A stretch of DNA of 64,000 nucleotides from Faecalibacterium sp. An122 (GCF_002160895.1 NZ_NFLL01000006.1:1-64000), one strand, 5' to 3'; positions 48,601 to 58,627 are shown, counted from the stretch's first letter. The notes: generated by a model from the sequence alone, not told the origin. Made by a program: numbers and translations.

Positions 48601-49928
48601 ACAAGGCGCTTGCCTACATCCTCGACCCGGCGAAGACTGACGATCAGCTCTATGTTTCCTCTTTCGGCTGTGCTGCCAGCGACGCGGCGGCAAATGAATT
48701 TGAGTGGACGCGAAACCTCGCCGCCCAGCAAGGAATGCAGATGCCGAAGGTGATTGCCCGACACCTGATTCAATCATTCGACATCGGAGAAGTCACGCCG
48801 GAGATGGCTCATGAAATTGGCAAGCAGTTTGCCGACGAATGGCTGAAAGGCAAGTATGAGTATGTGATTGCCACCCACATCGACAAGGGGCATTGCCATA
48901 ATCACATCATCTTCAACGCTGTCAATTTTGTAGACTATCATGCCTACCGAAGCAACCGGCGAACCTACCGGGAAATGCGCCAACTCAGCGATGAAATCTG
49001 CAAGGAGCATGGGCTTTCCGTGATCCCGCCCTCGCAGAGCAAGGGCATGGACTACAAGGAATACACGGAGGCCAAACGCGGCACGAGCTGGAAGCAAAAA
49101 CTCAAGCAGACCATCGACCGCTGCATCATCACAGCGAAGGATTACGATGAGTTTTTGAAGCTCATGCAGGAAGCCGGATATGAAATCAAGACCGGAAAAT
49201 ACATCTCCTTCCGTGCTGAGGGACAGGAGCGTTTTACCCGTGCAAAGACCATCGGAGACAACTACACCGAGGACCGGATCAAAGAGCGCATTCAGGGGCG
49301 CGGGAACCGCAAGCGCCAGATGCAGACCTCTCGCTGGGGGATCTCCCTCATCAGCGACATTCAGGAACGCATCCAACTCATCGGCAGCAAGGGTTATGAG
49401 CACAAAGCAAAGCTCACCATTCTCAAGGAGGCTGCGCGTACCCTCAACTATCTGACCGAGAACAACCTTCTGCAATATGCTGACCTTGAAAAGAAAGCCG
49501 AGGACATTCACAGCTCCTATGCCCGAACCGGTGATGAGTTGAAAAGCGTTGAAGCCAGACTGCGCGAAGTCCAGCCGCTTATCAAAAACATCTCGAACTA
49601 CCAGCGTCTCAAACCAATTTATGATGCCTATATGAAGGCGGCAGACAAACCGGCGTTCAGAGCCAAACATGAAGCCGAACTTGTCATCTATGAGGCAGCA
49701 AAGAGCACCCTTCTCGCCATACAGGGCGACGGAAAATTGCCGAGCTTGAAATCTCTGCAAGCCGAACAACAACGGCTCGTGGACGAGCAGCAGCGCCTTT
49801 ATGACGAACGCGCCAAGTTGAAAAAAGAAGCTCGCCTGATTGACACGATGAAGGCGAATGTGGATGATTTCCTCAGTCCCTCGATGGCAAAGGAACAGGA
49901 GAAATCCCGCAGCGGAGAACTCGAATAA
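48561..49928 (+). CDS. MOBP-type relaxase/mobilization nuclease
   Basis: This 455-residue relaxase has an N-terminal nuclease domain. It opens TKIKPIRGTVNKALAYILDP, has the segment RHLIQSFDIGEVTPEMAHE, and carries the metal-binding HIDKGHCHNHIIFNAVNFVD near residues 108-127. The expected Tyr region near YILDP/YV is present. The C-terminal half is coiled coil (LQAEQQRLVDEQQRLYDERA). It follows mobC with overlap and ends at a strong terminator. This is the likely transfer relaxase of the outer integrative element, and the only intact one of its type in the window. Confidence 0.88.
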   Translation: MAVTKIKPIRGTVNKALAYILDPAKTDDQLYVSSFGCAASDAAANEFEWTRNLAAQQGMQMPKVIARHLIQSFDIGEVTPEMAHEIGKQFADEWLKGKYEYVIATHIDKGHCHNHIIFNAVNFVDYHAYRSNRRTYREMRQLSDEICKEHGLSVIPPSQSKGMDYKEYTEAKRGTSWKQKLKQTIDRCIITAKDYDEFLKLMQEAGYEIKTGKYISFRAEGQERFTRAKTIGDNYTEDRIKERIQGRGNRKRQMQTSRWGISLISDIQERIQLIGSKGYEHKAKLTILKEAARTLNYLTENNLLQYADLEKKAEDIHSSYARTGDELKSVEARLREVQPLIKNISNYQRLKPIYDAYMKAADKPAFRAKHEAELVIYEAAKSTLLAIQGDGKLPSLKSLQAEQQRLVDEQQRLYDERAKLKKEARLIDTMKANVDDFLSPSMAKEQEKSRSGELE

Positions 49929-49939
49929 GCAAAAGAAAA

Positions 49940-49977
49940 AGGCTCACCGAAACCTACTGCAAGATTTCGGTGAGCCT
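49940..49977. terminator. Strong terminator between relaxase and XRE gene
   Basis: AGGCTCACCGAAA and TTTCGGTGAGCCT form a perfect 13-bp stem. It serves the relaxase on the plus strand and the convergent XRE gene on the minus strand (T-rich flank TTTTTCTTTT). Confidence 0.8.
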
Positions 49978-49985
49978 TCGTTATT

Positions 49986-50321
49986 TCAGGGCTTAACTTG
50001 TTTTGAATGCTTGATCATCGCGTCGATGACATCATAAATCTGAGAGCGATCCTCCGCAGGAAGTTTATCAAGCTTTTGAGCCAGAAGCGAATCTTTTACC
50101 AAATACCCATTGTCAAGGACATCCGCAAGGATCATATCCGCTGAAACGCCGAGAGCGTTGATTATGGAAATCAAGGACTCAAGAGAAGGCGTTTTTTCGC
50201 CGCGCTCTATTGCGCCCACATAGTTAATACTCAGGTCGGCTTTTTCCGCAAGGTCCTCTTGACGAAGCTTCCTCATCAGGCGGTATTTGCGGATATTTTT
50301 GCCGACGGACTCAAGCCTCAT
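49986..50321 (-). CDS. XRE-family regulator (111 aa)
   Basis: The helix-turn-helix is MRKLRQEDLAEKADLSINYV then GAIERGEKTPSLESL (residues about 16-52), followed by a helical tail (KLDKLPAEDRSQIYDVIDAM). Start 50321 follows AGGAGGTGCTG; the longer frame to 50387 has no ribosome site. It is transcribed away from the SLOG gene at 50475, with a 150-bp region between. It may regulate that gene or the relaxase operon. Confidence 0.8.
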   Translation of the reverse strand: MRLESVGKNIRKYRLMRKLRQEDLAEKADLSINYVGAIERGEKTPSLESLISIINALGVSADMILADVLDNGYLVKDSLLAQKLDKLPAEDRSQIYDVIDAMIKHSKQVKP

Positions 50322-50474
50322 CACAGCACCTCCTATCAGCGTGTAATATACACTAATAGTATAGGTGACACGGCTATCACTATACACATTCTATGCGGAA
50401 GTCGCCAACGCTAATAGCGTTGATTTGTTCATGGAGTTGTGCTATCCTTTTATTTTGAAGAGGTGTATCTTGAG

Positions 50475-50936
50475 ATGGGAAAAGAAGCGACAGCGACCTT
50501 CATTGGTCACAAGGAATGCTACGGTGTCCAAGCAGAGGATGTCCGTCGAGAAGTTGAAAAGCTTATCGCCTCCGGGGTTACTGACTTCTTAAATGGCGGC
50601 ATGGGCGGGTTTGATTGGATGTGCGCAAGGGTTGTCTTTGACCTGAAAAAGAGCTATCCGCAGATAAGGAACTACCTTGTCATCCCCTACCTCACTTTCA
50701 ACATTGCCGAGCCAAAATACTTCGATGACATTATCTATCCAGAAGGCTTTGAGAAGTATCATTTTAAGGCTGCGATCCCAGCAAGGAACCGGTATCTCGT
50801 TGATAACGCTGCATACGCTTTGTGCTATGTGACTCACGGCTGGGGAGGCGCTGCGCAAACACTCGAACGCGCTCAGAAAAATGGGCTGACAATAATCAAT
50901 TTAGGAGAGAGGAACGATGGGAGAGATAATCTATGA
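50475..50936 (+). CDS. SLOG-domain protein (DUF1273/YpsA-like)
   Basis: This 153-residue protein has the SLOG/YpsA pattern: ATATFIGHKECYGV, FLNGGMGGFDWMCARVVFDL (the nucleotide-binding GGxxGxD turn), IPARNRYLVDNAAYALCYVT and HGWGGAAQTLERAQKNGL. SLOG proteins bind nucleotide-derived ligands and are often linked to conflict systems, but the element-borne type has no defined role. Start 50475 has GAGGTG upstream. The next gene overlaps it by 20 bases. Confidence 0.8.
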   Translation: MGKEATATFIGHKECYGVQAEDVRREVEKLIASGVTDFLNGGMGGFDWMCARVVFDLKKSYPQIRNYLVIPYLTFNIAEPKYFDDIIYPEGFEKYHFKAAIPARNRYLVDNAAYALCYVTHGWGGAAQTLERAQKNGLTIINLGERNDGRDNL

Positions 50937-51375
50937 GAAACACTTTCACAAAGAAACAATAGAGGAACTCAAGAAAGAAAGAACCGACCTCGTAGAAGCC
51001 TTCGGAGAAGATGCAAAGCAAGCACCTTCGTTCAACGAAATCATGAAAAAGATTTATAGCAATGTAACTTACCTTGCCTTGCCGGAACGCGAGAAAATGG
51101 CGCAAACTTTCATCGAAACAGCCATAGAAATCTCAAATGACTATGAGCTGGATATTGAGATTGAGGAACATCTGAGTCACATTTCTGCCACCTACTATTT
51201 TGATTGCGGCGCGTGCATGGGCTTCCTTAGAAGAATTATTGAGATGTCGGATGACATCTCCTTCTTTGACCACATTAAAGGTTTTGATATGGTCATGTCC
51301 CTCGACTTTTACACAAAGGCTGTATTCAAAAGGGACCGGCTTATTCAGCCCCAATGGTCTGACCTGAGCCGCTGA
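50917..51375 (+). CDS. Hypothetical helical protein (152 aa)
   Basis: The protein is helical and acidic: HKETIEELKKERTDLVEAFG, then TYLALPEREKMAQTFIETAI and a Cys/aromatic segment YYFDCGACMGFLRRIIEM. Start ATG 50917 has TAGGAGAGAGG upstream and overlaps the SLOG gene, so the two are coupled. No family recognised. It could act with the SLOG protein. Confidence 0.6.
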   Translation: MGEIIYEKHFHKETIEELKKERTDLVEAFGEDAKQAPSFNEIMKKIYSNVTYLALPEREKMAQTFIETAIEISNDYELDIEIEEHLSHISATYYFDCGACMGFLRRIIEMSDDISFFDHIKGFDMVMSLDFYTKAVFKRDRLIQPQWSDLSR

Positions 51376-51450
51376 AAGGCGCTCAGGTTTCATTTGCCCC
51401 CTAATGCTTCGAGAGCTTGCAACTTTTTTGTAAATACTCGAAGAAATGCG

Positions 51451-51479
51451 TTGTAGACACCAAGCGTTTCTGCTACAAT
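51451..51479 (+). promoter_or_regulatory. Promoter ahead of hsd-linked XRE gene
   Basis: TTGTAG (51451-51456) and TACAAT (51474-51479) are 17 bases apart and 52 bases before the start at 51531. No terminator is evident before hsdR, so this promoter may also drive the restriction locus. Confidence 0.5.
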
Positions 51480-51530
51480 GTAAATTGTGTTTTTGTACCC
51501 GTCACAAACCGCAATATAAGGAGCGTTTGT

Positions 51531-51737
51531 ATGAGAATAAGCTACAAGAAATTATGGGTGCTGCTCATCCAAAAAGATATATCCAAGGCGACGCTGCGCA
51601 AGGATGTAGGGCTATCCACAGGCACTATGAGCAAACTCAATAAGGGAGAGGAAGTCGCGCTGACAGTTTTAATGCGTCTATGCGACTACCTTGATTGCGA
51701 CATCGGAGATATTTGCGAAGTGCTGCGCGACGAATAA
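51531..51737 (+). CDS. Small XRE-type regulator (68 aa)
   Basis: Start 51531 (RISYKKLWVLLIQKDISKAT) follows AAGGAGCG. The protein is one helix-turn-helix of the DUF739/HTH_26 type (LRKDVGLSTGTMSKLNKGEE, then LTVLMRLCDYLDCDIGDICE). Such small regulators often precede restriction-modification loci. It lies 84 bases before hsdR, so a controller-like role for the type I system is plausible. Confidence 0.8.
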   Translation: MRISYKKLWVLLIQKDISKATLRKDVGLSTGTMSKLNKGEEVALTVLMRLCDYLDCDIGDICEVLRDE

Positions 51738-51821
51738 GATGTTCCCTACGGTAAAAACAGTTAGATAAAATTCGGGGGTCGTTGGGCATCCAAACGATCC
51801 TCAAGTAATGGAGATGAAGAT

Positions 51822-54587
51822 ATGGCATATCAAAGCGAAGCAGAGCTTGAACTGCAATTCATAGATCAACTGAATAAGCAGGGATATAGCACCGTTTCTG
51901 TTCCCGACTATGATGCGTTGGTCGAAAACTTCAAGGTGCAATTCGAGGCGTTCAATGCAGATAAGCTCGATAAGCCGCTCACAGATAAGGAATGGGAACG
52001 CATTCTTAATCTGATGCTTGGCAAATCTGTTTTCCAAAGTGCAAAAATCCTCAGAGACAAATTTGTCTTAGAGCGAGAAGACGGGACGAAGGTGTATCTT
52101 TCGTTTTTTGACAGCGACCACACCAAGAATATTTTTCAGGTAACGCACCAGACGACAGTTGTCGGAAAGTATGTCAATCGCTACGATGTGACGCTCCTTG
52201 TCAACGGACTTCCCTTGATTCAGGTGGAATTAAAGCGAAGGGGCATCGACATCCGAGAAGCGGTCAATCAGGTGATGCGCTACAAAAAGCATTCCTACAA
52301 CGGTCTGTACCATTTCATCCAAATCTTCGTTGTTTCCAACGGTGTAGACACGAAGTATTTTGCAAACTCGGATCGGGAGATGCTGCACAGCCTCGCATTC
52401 TTCTGGACAGACTTCGACAATGTGCGGCTTACCAATTTGAAGGATTTCTCGATTGCCTTCCTCGCCCGTGACCATATCATCAAGATGCTGACGCGGTATA
52501 TGATCCTGAATGATACGGATAAACTGCTTATGGTCATGCGCCCCTATCAGGTATATGCGGTCGAAGCTCTTGTCCGGCAAGCGACATTGACCAACCGCAA
52601 TGCCTATGTTTGGCATACAACCGGCGCGGGAAAAACGCTGACTTCCTTCAAGACGGCGCAGATCCTCGCAGCCAATCCAAATATCAAAAAGGTAATCTTT
52701 CTCGTTGACCGCAAGGATTTGGACTCTCAGACCACGGAAGAGTTTAATAAGTTTGAAAATGGCTCGGTAGATGCCACTGACCGCACCGATGTCCTTGTGA
52801 AGCAGATGCAGGATAAAAACCGGCAGCTTATTGTAACCACCATGCAAAAAATGGCGAATGCTGTCAAGCGCCCTCAGTATGCAAAGATCATGGATGCGTA
52901 CAAAGATGAGAAGGTTGTTTTTATCATCGACGAGTGCCACAGAAGTCAGTTTGGCGATATGCACAAGGACATTGTGAGACACTTCCAGAAAGCTCAATTC
53001 TTTGGCTTTACAGGAACACCCCGCTTTGAAGTCAACGGAAAAGTAGAAGGAAAAATCACGCAAACCACGGAGATGCTGTTTGGGGAGTGCGTCCATAACT
53101 ACCTGATCAAAGACGCTATCTTTGACAACAATGTCCTTGGCTTTCATGTGGAATACATAAAGACGATGGAAGGCGATTTTGACTGGGACGATCCCACGCT
53201 GGCAGATGCCATTGATGTCAATGAGCTTTATCTGTCCGAAGAGCGTATGTCGCTCATTGCCAATCATATAGTCCAAAATCATAAAGCAAAGACACGGAAC
53301 AGGCAATACACCGCAATCTTCGCCGTTTCGTCGATTGAGGCGCTGATCAAGTATTATGACATCTTCAAGAGCATAAAGCACGACTTGAACATCTCCGGTA
53401 TCTTCTCTTATGGGCAAAACGAGGATGCAGAAGGCAAGGATGAGCACAGCCGCGATGCTTTGGAGAGGATCATCAAAGATTATAACGAGATGTATAGCAC
53501 CAACTTCTCGACCGATACCTTCGCAGCCTATCACAAGGATATTTCTGACCGTGTGAAGGGCAAGAAGACAAAGCCATTGGACATCCTGCTTGTGGTCAAT
53601 ATGTTCCTCACCGGTTTTGACAGCAAAACGCTTTCCGTCCTCTATGTGGACAAGGACTTGAAGTATCACGACCTGTTGCAAGCCTATTCCCGCACGAACC
53701 GCGTGGAGAAAGAGACAAAACCCTTCGGCATTGTCATCTGCTACCGCAACCTCAAAAAGCAGACGGATGACGCGCTTACTTTGTTCTCAAAAACGCAAGA
53801 TACTTCCGGCATTATTGTCCCGGACTATGACTTCTTTGTCGAGAAGTTCAATGAGATGGTCATAAAGCTCAAAGAGATCGCCGCCACTCCCGCAGCCGTG
53901 GACACCATGCAGAGCGAGGATGATCAAAAACTCTTCGTTGTCACCTTCCGCGAGCTGACCAAGTATCTGCAATCGCTGCATACCTTTATCGAGTTCAGCT
54001 TTGACCAGGATGCACTCACGATGTCTGAGCAGGAGTATCAGGATTATAAGAGCAAATATCTGATGCTCTACTCGAAGCAAAAAACAGACCGTGAGGTTGT
54101 CTCTGTTCTGAACGATGTGGACTTCTGCATTGAACTTATGGAGAGCGACCGAATCAATGTCGCCTACATCATGAATCTCATCCGCAACATCCACTTTGAT
54201 GACGCGAAGCAGAAGGACTATGACATCAAGCACATCAAAGATGAACTTGGAAGGACAGACAACCCGCAGCTGCTCAAAAAGGTTGAGATCCTGCAATCGT
54301 TCTTGGACACGGTTGTTGCGGGGCTTAACAGCGCGGATGAAATTGACGCTGCCTACAACGACTTCGAGAACGCGGAAAAACAAAAAGAGATTGAAGCCTT
54401 TGCCCATCAGGAGGACATCGACTCTAAGGTGCTCACCGACTTCATCTCAGAATACGAGTTCTCCGGTACGATGGATGCCGGAAACATCCGCGACCGGCTC
54501 ACAAAGCCGATGCCGCTTTTGAAGAAGCGTTCTTTGGTCAACCGTATCGTGGACTTTATCAGAAAACACGCCGAGAAATACCAATAA
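51822..54587 (+). CDS. hsdR: Type I restriction enzyme R subunit
   Basis: This 921-residue motor-nuclease subunit has an N-terminal PD-(D/E)xK nuclease (LIQVELKRRG near residue 135) and the helicase motor. Walker A is TTGAGKT near 266-272, the DECH box is FIIDECHRSQFGDMH near 367-381, then FFGFTGTPRFE and FLTGFDSKTLSVLYVDKDL with YSRTNR. The C-terminal helical part is complete. It needs HsdM and HsdS from the next genes to cleave unmodified DNA. It ends 12 bases before hsdM. Confidence 0.93.
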   Translation: MAYQSEAELELQFIDQLNKQGYSTVSVPDYDALVENFKVQFEAFNADKLDKPLTDKEWERILNLMLGKSVFQSAKILRDKFVLEREDGTKVYLSFFDSDHTKNIFQVTHQTTVVGKYVNRYDVTLLVNGLPLIQVELKRRGIDIREAVNQVMRYKKHSYNGLYHFIQIFVVSNGVDTKYFANSDREMLHSLAFFWTDFDNVRLTNLKDFSIAFLARDHIIKMLTRYMILNDTDKLLMVMRPYQVYAVEALVRQATLTNRNAYVWHTTGAGKTLTSFKTAQILAANPNIKKVIFLVDRKDLDSQTTEEFNKFENGSVDATDRTDVLVKQMQDKNRQLIVTTMQKMANAVKRPQYAKIMDAYKDEKVVFIIDECHRSQFGDMHKDIVRHFQKAQFFGFTGTPRFEVNGKVEGKITQTTEMLFGECVHNYLIKDAIFDNNVLGFHVEYIKTMEGDFDWDDPTLADAIDVNELYLSEERMSLIANHIVQNHKAKTRNRQYTAIFAVSSIEALIKYYDIFKSIKHDLNISGIFSYGQNEDAEGKDEHSRDALERIIKDYNEMYSTNFSTDTFAAYHKDISDRVKGKKTKPLDILLVVNMFLTGFDSKTLSVLYVDKDLKYHDLLQAYSRTNRVEKETKPFGIVICYRNLKKQTDDALTLFSKTQDTSGIIVPDYDFFVEKFNEMVIKLKEIAATPAAVDTMQSEDDQKLFVVTFRELTKYLQSLHTFIEFSFDQDALTMSEQEYQDYKSKYLMLYSKQKTDREVVSVLNDVDFCIELMESDRINVAYIMNLIRNIHFDDAKQKDYDIKHIKDELGRTDNPQLLKKVEILQSFLDTVVAGLNSADEIDAAYNDFENAEKQKEIEAFAHQEDIDSKVLTDFISEYEFSGTMDAGNIRDRLTKPMPLLKKRSLVNRIVDFIRKHAEKYQ

Positions 54588-54599
54588 GGAGAATAAGAA

Positions 54600-56168
54600 A
54601 TGGACAACTCTATTCAGGCTCATCAGAAAGAGCTTTGCAACAAGCTCTGGGCAATGGCAAACGCCCTTCGCGGCAATATGGAAGCCTATGAGTTCAAGAA
54701 TTACATCTTGGGCATGATCTTCTACTACTACCTTTCGGACAAAACCGAAAAGTACATGGTCAACCTTTTGAAAGATGACGGGATCAGCTATGAAGAGGCA
54801 TGGGCTGATCCTGAGTACAAAGAAGCTGTCGTAGAGGAAGCTCTGCGTGACCTCGGCTATGTGATTGAGCCGCAATTCCTCTTCCGCAAGATGGTCAAGA
54901 TGGTCGAGAACCGTTCCTTTGACATCGAGTTTTTGCAGAAGGCTATCAACTCCCTGATGGAGTCCACCATAGGTAACGACTCTCAGGAAGACTTCGATGG
55001 CTTATTTTCCGATATGCAGCTTGATTCTACAAAGCTCGGGCATACTGTAAAGGATCGCAGCTCTGTAATGGCGAAGATTATCTCTTCCCTTGACGAAATC
55101 AACTTCGGCGTGGAAGACACCAAAATTGATGTGCTGGGCAATGCCTACGAGTACCTGATCGGTCAGTTTGCTGCAACTGCCGGAAAGAAAGCCGGTGAGT
55201 TCTATACCCCTTCGGGTCCTGCCGAGCTGCTTTGCCGCCTTGCTTGCCTCGGGTTGACGGATGTGAAAGATGCTGCCGACCCGACCTGTGGCTCCGGCTC
55301 GCTGCTGCTGCGTCTTAAAAACTACGCGAATGTCAGAAACTACTATGGGCAAGAGTTGACCTCAACTACATACAATCTCGCCCGAATGAACATGATTCTG
55401 CGAGGCATTCCGTACCGCAACTTCAATATCTACAACGGCGATACTTTGGAGCATGACTATTTTGGCGACAAGAAGTTCCGCGTTCAGGTTGCTAATCCGC
55501 CATACTCTGCGAATTGGTCTGCTGATATGAAGTTCATGGAAGATCCCCGCTTCAACGAATATGGCAAGCTTGCCCCGAAAAGCAAGGCGGACTTTGCCTT
55601 TGTGCAACACATGGTCTACCACATGGATGAAGACGGACGAGCCGTTGTCCTGCTTCCTCATGGTGTTCTCTTCCGTGGTGCTGCCGAAGAGGTGATCCGC
55701 AAGCACCTCATCCAAAAGCTGAATGTGCTGGATGCAGTCATTGGCCTTCCGGCAAACCTCTTCTTTGGCACAGGTATTCCTGTCTGTGTCCTTGTCCTCA
55801 AGAGGGAGCGTAACGGTAATGCGGATAACATCCTGTTTATCGACGCTTCCAAAGACTTTGAGGCTGGAAAGAATCAGAACATCCTCCGGCAAAGCGACAT
55901 CGACAAGATTGTAGACGCATACCAGCGCCGCGAAAACATTGACAAGTATGCTCATGTGGCGACTATGCAGGAGATTGAAGAGAACGGCTTTAACCTCAAC
56001 ATTCCCCGCTATGTTGATACCTTTGAGCCGGAAGAAGAAATTGATCTGAACGAAGTGGCTGCGGAAATTCGCAAGCTCCAAAGTGAAATCAAGGACATCG
56101 ACGCGGAATTGAAGCCGTATTTTGATGAGCTGGGGCTGGATTTCCCGTTTGATGTGGAGGGCAAATAA
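54600..56168 (+). CDS. hsdM: Type I restriction-modification M subunit
   Basis: This 522-residue adenine N6-methyltransferase has the SAM-binding DPTCGSGSLLLRL near residues 225-237 and the catalytic NPPY in QVANPPYSANW near 296-306. The N-terminal HsdM domain (LWAMANALRGNMEAYEFKNY) and helical C-terminus are intact. Start 54600 follows AAGGAGAATAAG. It is separated from hsdS by only 2 bases, so M and S are cotranslated and form the methylase. Confidence 0.93.
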   Translation: MDNSIQAHQKELCNKLWAMANALRGNMEAYEFKNYILGMIFYYYLSDKTEKYMVNLLKDDGISYEEAWADPEYKEAVVEEALRDLGYVIEPQFLFRKMVKMVENRSFDIEFLQKAINSLMESTIGNDSQEDFDGLFSDMQLDSTKLGHTVKDRSSVMAKIISSLDEINFGVEDTKIDVLGNAYEYLIGQFAATAGKKAGEFYTPSGPAELLCRLACLGLTDVKDAADPTCGSGSLLLRLKNYANVRNYYGQELTSTTYNLARMNMILRGIPYRNFNIYNGDTLEHDYFGDKKFRVQVANPPYSANWSADMKFMEDPRFNEYGKLAPKSKADFAFVQHMVYHMDEDGRAVVLLPHGVLFRGAAEEVIRKHLIQKLNVLDAVIGLPANLFFGTGIPVCVLVLKRERNGNADNILFIDASKDFEAGKNQNILRQSDIDKIVDAYQRRENIDKYAHVATMQEIEENGFNLNIPRYVDTFEPEEEIDLNEVAAEIRKLQSEIKDIDAELKPYFDELGLDFPFDVEGK

Positions 56169-56170
56169 TT

Positions 56171-57382
56171 ATGGCAAATGTATCCTCAAGTAACGGTCTC
56201 GAAAAGCGCCCGAAACTGCGCTTTCCGGGCTTTGACGAGCCGTGGCACGGCAAACCATTTGGCGATCTTATTCAGGAGTATAGTGATCGCACTCAAACGG
56301 AAGACGAAGATACTCTTCTCTCTGCTGCGATAGAAGGAATGTTCCTAAATTCAGAGTTGTTTGGTCATCAGCGTGGAGCGAGCAACAAAGGTTATAAGAA
56401 AATCAAATACGGTACAATGGTCTTATCTACCCAAAATCTGCATTTAGGAAACGCAAATGTAAACCTCCGTTTTAAGAACGGCATGGTATCTCCTGCATAT
56501 AAAACCTATGATATAACGGGATGCTCGATAGAACTGCTGGCACATTGGATTAAATCAGATGCTGCAAAACATTTCTTTTATAATGCTACAACCGTCGGTG
56601 CGAGTATGTGCCGACGAAATGTGGAATGGAAAACGCTCTATGAGCAGCCCCTGTTTTTGCCATCCACTGACGAACAAGATAAAATCGCTTCCTTCCTGAG
56701 CTTTTTGACTCAAAGAATTGATGCGCAGCAAAAATATGTTGCGACACTCAAGAAGTATAAAAGAGGTGCGGTAAGGTGTCTTCTTTCGGCAAAATCATGT
56801 CCGCTCAGAAATGCGAGATGGACAACTGCAAAGATGGGCGAACTCGGCAGCTTTGTGAAGGGTGCGCCTCTTTCCAAAGCCGATATATCCGAGGATGGTA
56901 CCCCCTTTATCCTTTATGGAGAACTTTATACCACCTACAACGAGGTTGTAACCAGCGTCAAAAGACGGACGCAAGCACAAGTTGATGAAACTTTTCTGAG
57001 CCGTGTGGGTGATGTCGTGATCCCGACTTCCGGCGAGACGCCAGAAGAGATTTCAACGGCTTCCTGCGTTATGCTGCCCAATGTCATTCTTGCCGGAGAC
57101 CTCTATATTTTCCGTGGCGATAAGGTGGATGGACGAATTATGAGCTATCTGCTTAATCATGTTGTTAATGCAAAAATCGCCCGCATAGCACAGGGGAAGT
57201 CAGTTGTCCATATTCAAGCGAGCGAATTGTGCAAGCTCACATTGACATACCCGGATAAAAGCACGCAGAACACGATTATAGGATTCCTTTCCTCGCTTGA
57301 TGATAGGATCATGAATGAAGAAAATGCGCTTGCTTTTTTGTCCGATCTAAAAGAGGGGTTATTACAGCAGCTATTCATATAA
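56171..57382 (+). CDS. hsdS: Type I specificity subunit, expressed copy
   Basis: The 403-residue HsdS has the usual two target-recognition domains (about 25-160 and 205-360). Each is followed by a conserved spacer helix (DEQDKIASFLSFLTQRIDAQ; STQNTIIGFLSSLDDRIMNE). It is the only hsdS with a start codon, next to hsdM. Two blocks recur in the silent copies: the 25 bp at 56184-56208 (SSNGLEKRP) and 20 bp at 56747-56766 (KKYKRG). Recombination there would swap either domain. Its stop overlaps the inverted silent copy tail-to-tail by 8 bases. Confidence 0.92.
   Translation: MANVSSSNGLEKRPKLRFPGFDEPWHGKPFGDLIQEYSDRTQTEDEDTLLSAAIEGMFLNSELFGHQRGASNKGYKKIKYGTMVLSTQNLHLGNANVNLRFKNGMVSPAYKTYDITGCSIELLAHWIKSDAAKHFFYNATTVGASMCRRNVEWKTLYEQPLFLPSTDEQDKIASFLSFLTQRIDAQQKYVATLKKYKRGAVRCLLSAKSCPLRNARWTTAKMGELGSFVKGAPLSKADISEDGTPFILYGELYTTYNEVVTSVKRRTQAQVDETFLSRVGDVVIPTSGETPEEISTASCVMLPNVILAGDLYIFRGDKVDGRIMSYLLNHVVNAKIARIAQGKSVVHIQASELCKLTLTYPDKSTQNTIIGFLSSLDDRIMNEENALAFLSDLKEGLLQQLFI
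56184..56208 (+). repeat. hsdS recombination repeat RS1, copy a
   Basis: CCTCAAGTAACGGTCTCGAA plus AAGCG, at the 5' end of expressed hsdS. The same 25 bases occur inverted at 58603-58627 and 60520-60544, at the start of silent copies 2 and 4. Probable exchange site for the first recognition domain. Confidence 0.85.
56747..56766 (+). repeat. hsdS recombination repeat RS2, copy a
   Basis: CTCAAGAAGTATAAAAGAGG encodes KKYKRG at the middle of hsdS. Exact inverted copies lie at 58024-58043 and 59953-59972, and a 16-bp direct copy at 58746-58761. Probable exchange site for the second recognition domain. Confidence 0.85.
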
Positions 57383-58627
57383 AGAGTTGCTGTAACAATG
57401 CTTCCTTAGTGCGTACAAGTCCATGAACACAAGCCTGACAAATATCAATCCTATGATCCAAAGCATAAAGCACAGAGGCTATTTGTGACTGCACTTCGAA
57501 AGAGGGAAATGCAATGGATGTTTTTTGTATTTCGCTTTTGCTGATGGAGGAAACCTTCGTCCCTTGTACCAGCGGAAGTATTTGCGTTCTAAATCTTTTG
57601 GAATTGATAAAGTAACCAAGATACATAGAAGCAAACGAAATCTTAGGGCGGCATGGTATTGTGTGAAGACCTGATAATGCCTTTGTATCAGCGACTCCAA
57701 CAATTTCTACCGCCTTACCAACTGTATAATCTTCTGCGGTGTCTGCGATCACGATGTCACCATTTCGCAGATAACTACTCCGAGCAAACTTTGAAAGGCT
57801 CACATCCGAGCGAATGTATGGTACCTTTGACTTGGACAGATCAACCACCGCGCCGTATTTAATCAGAACATCTCCATAGTGGATGTTATATGCTATTCCG
57901 TTTTCAGTTGACATTTCATCCCGCGAGAAGGTGTTGTTCTGTAACAGATCAAATGCTTCACTAAACGGAACTGTCATCCATCTTTCGCCTGGTCCTTTCT
58001 CCCCAAAAAGCTCATCTGAGAGTCCTCTTTTATACTTCTTGAGGTTATCCACAAGAAGTTGCTGAGATGAGATTCGTCGCTCAATAGCGTTTAGAAAAGA
58101 GGCGATTTTCTTTTGCTCTATTGAAGATGGAAAACGAATTGGCATGGAAAAGAAATCGTCATCCTTTATACTTACTCTGTCATGCCGTGCGCCACTGTCG
58201 CCGGTCATATAAATATAGCGATGCCATGCAGACGAACGGAAATACCACTCAAAAAAGTTCGTGTCTACATCTCCTTTGGCTCGAAAACAGAGATAGAGCG
58301 GCGAAACAATCCCAGCATCAGGATAAGCATATCGGCTTATAGGTCCGTATGGAGCATCGGATGACTTTCTCGGATTGTAAACAAAGTCATTATGTTCAAT
58401 TATGTAATACCCGCTGGTATTATCGCTGTTTGCAATGTCTTTATCGAAGTAATCGCGCTGGGGGATAAGCCCCATCTTTGCGGAGTTACAAATCACATTG
58501 GAAATACGCCCATCCGTATTTTTCTTTATATTCTTTGCAAAACACGCTGATAACTTTGATTCGTTCCACGGCTCATCAAAGCCCGGGAAGCGCAGCTTTG
58601 GACGCTTTTCGAGACCGTTACTTGAGG
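57375..58627 (-). pseudogene. Silent hsdS cassette 2 (two domains, no start)
   Basis: From the RS1 repeat at 58627 the minus frame reads SSNGLEKRPKLRFPGFDEPW, the first recognition domain, EQKKIASFLNAIERRISSQQ, the RS2 repeat and a second domain ending LLQQLFI. The frame is fully open but has no start codon or ribosome site before RS1; a TAG lies just upstream. It is a donor of two alternative recognition domains. The three N-terminal residues after RS1 are the same as in expressed hsdS, and the domains differ. Confidence 0.85.

Noticed and set aside
52230-53681. 483-codon minus-strand frame
   Set aside because: Complement of the hsdR motor domain.
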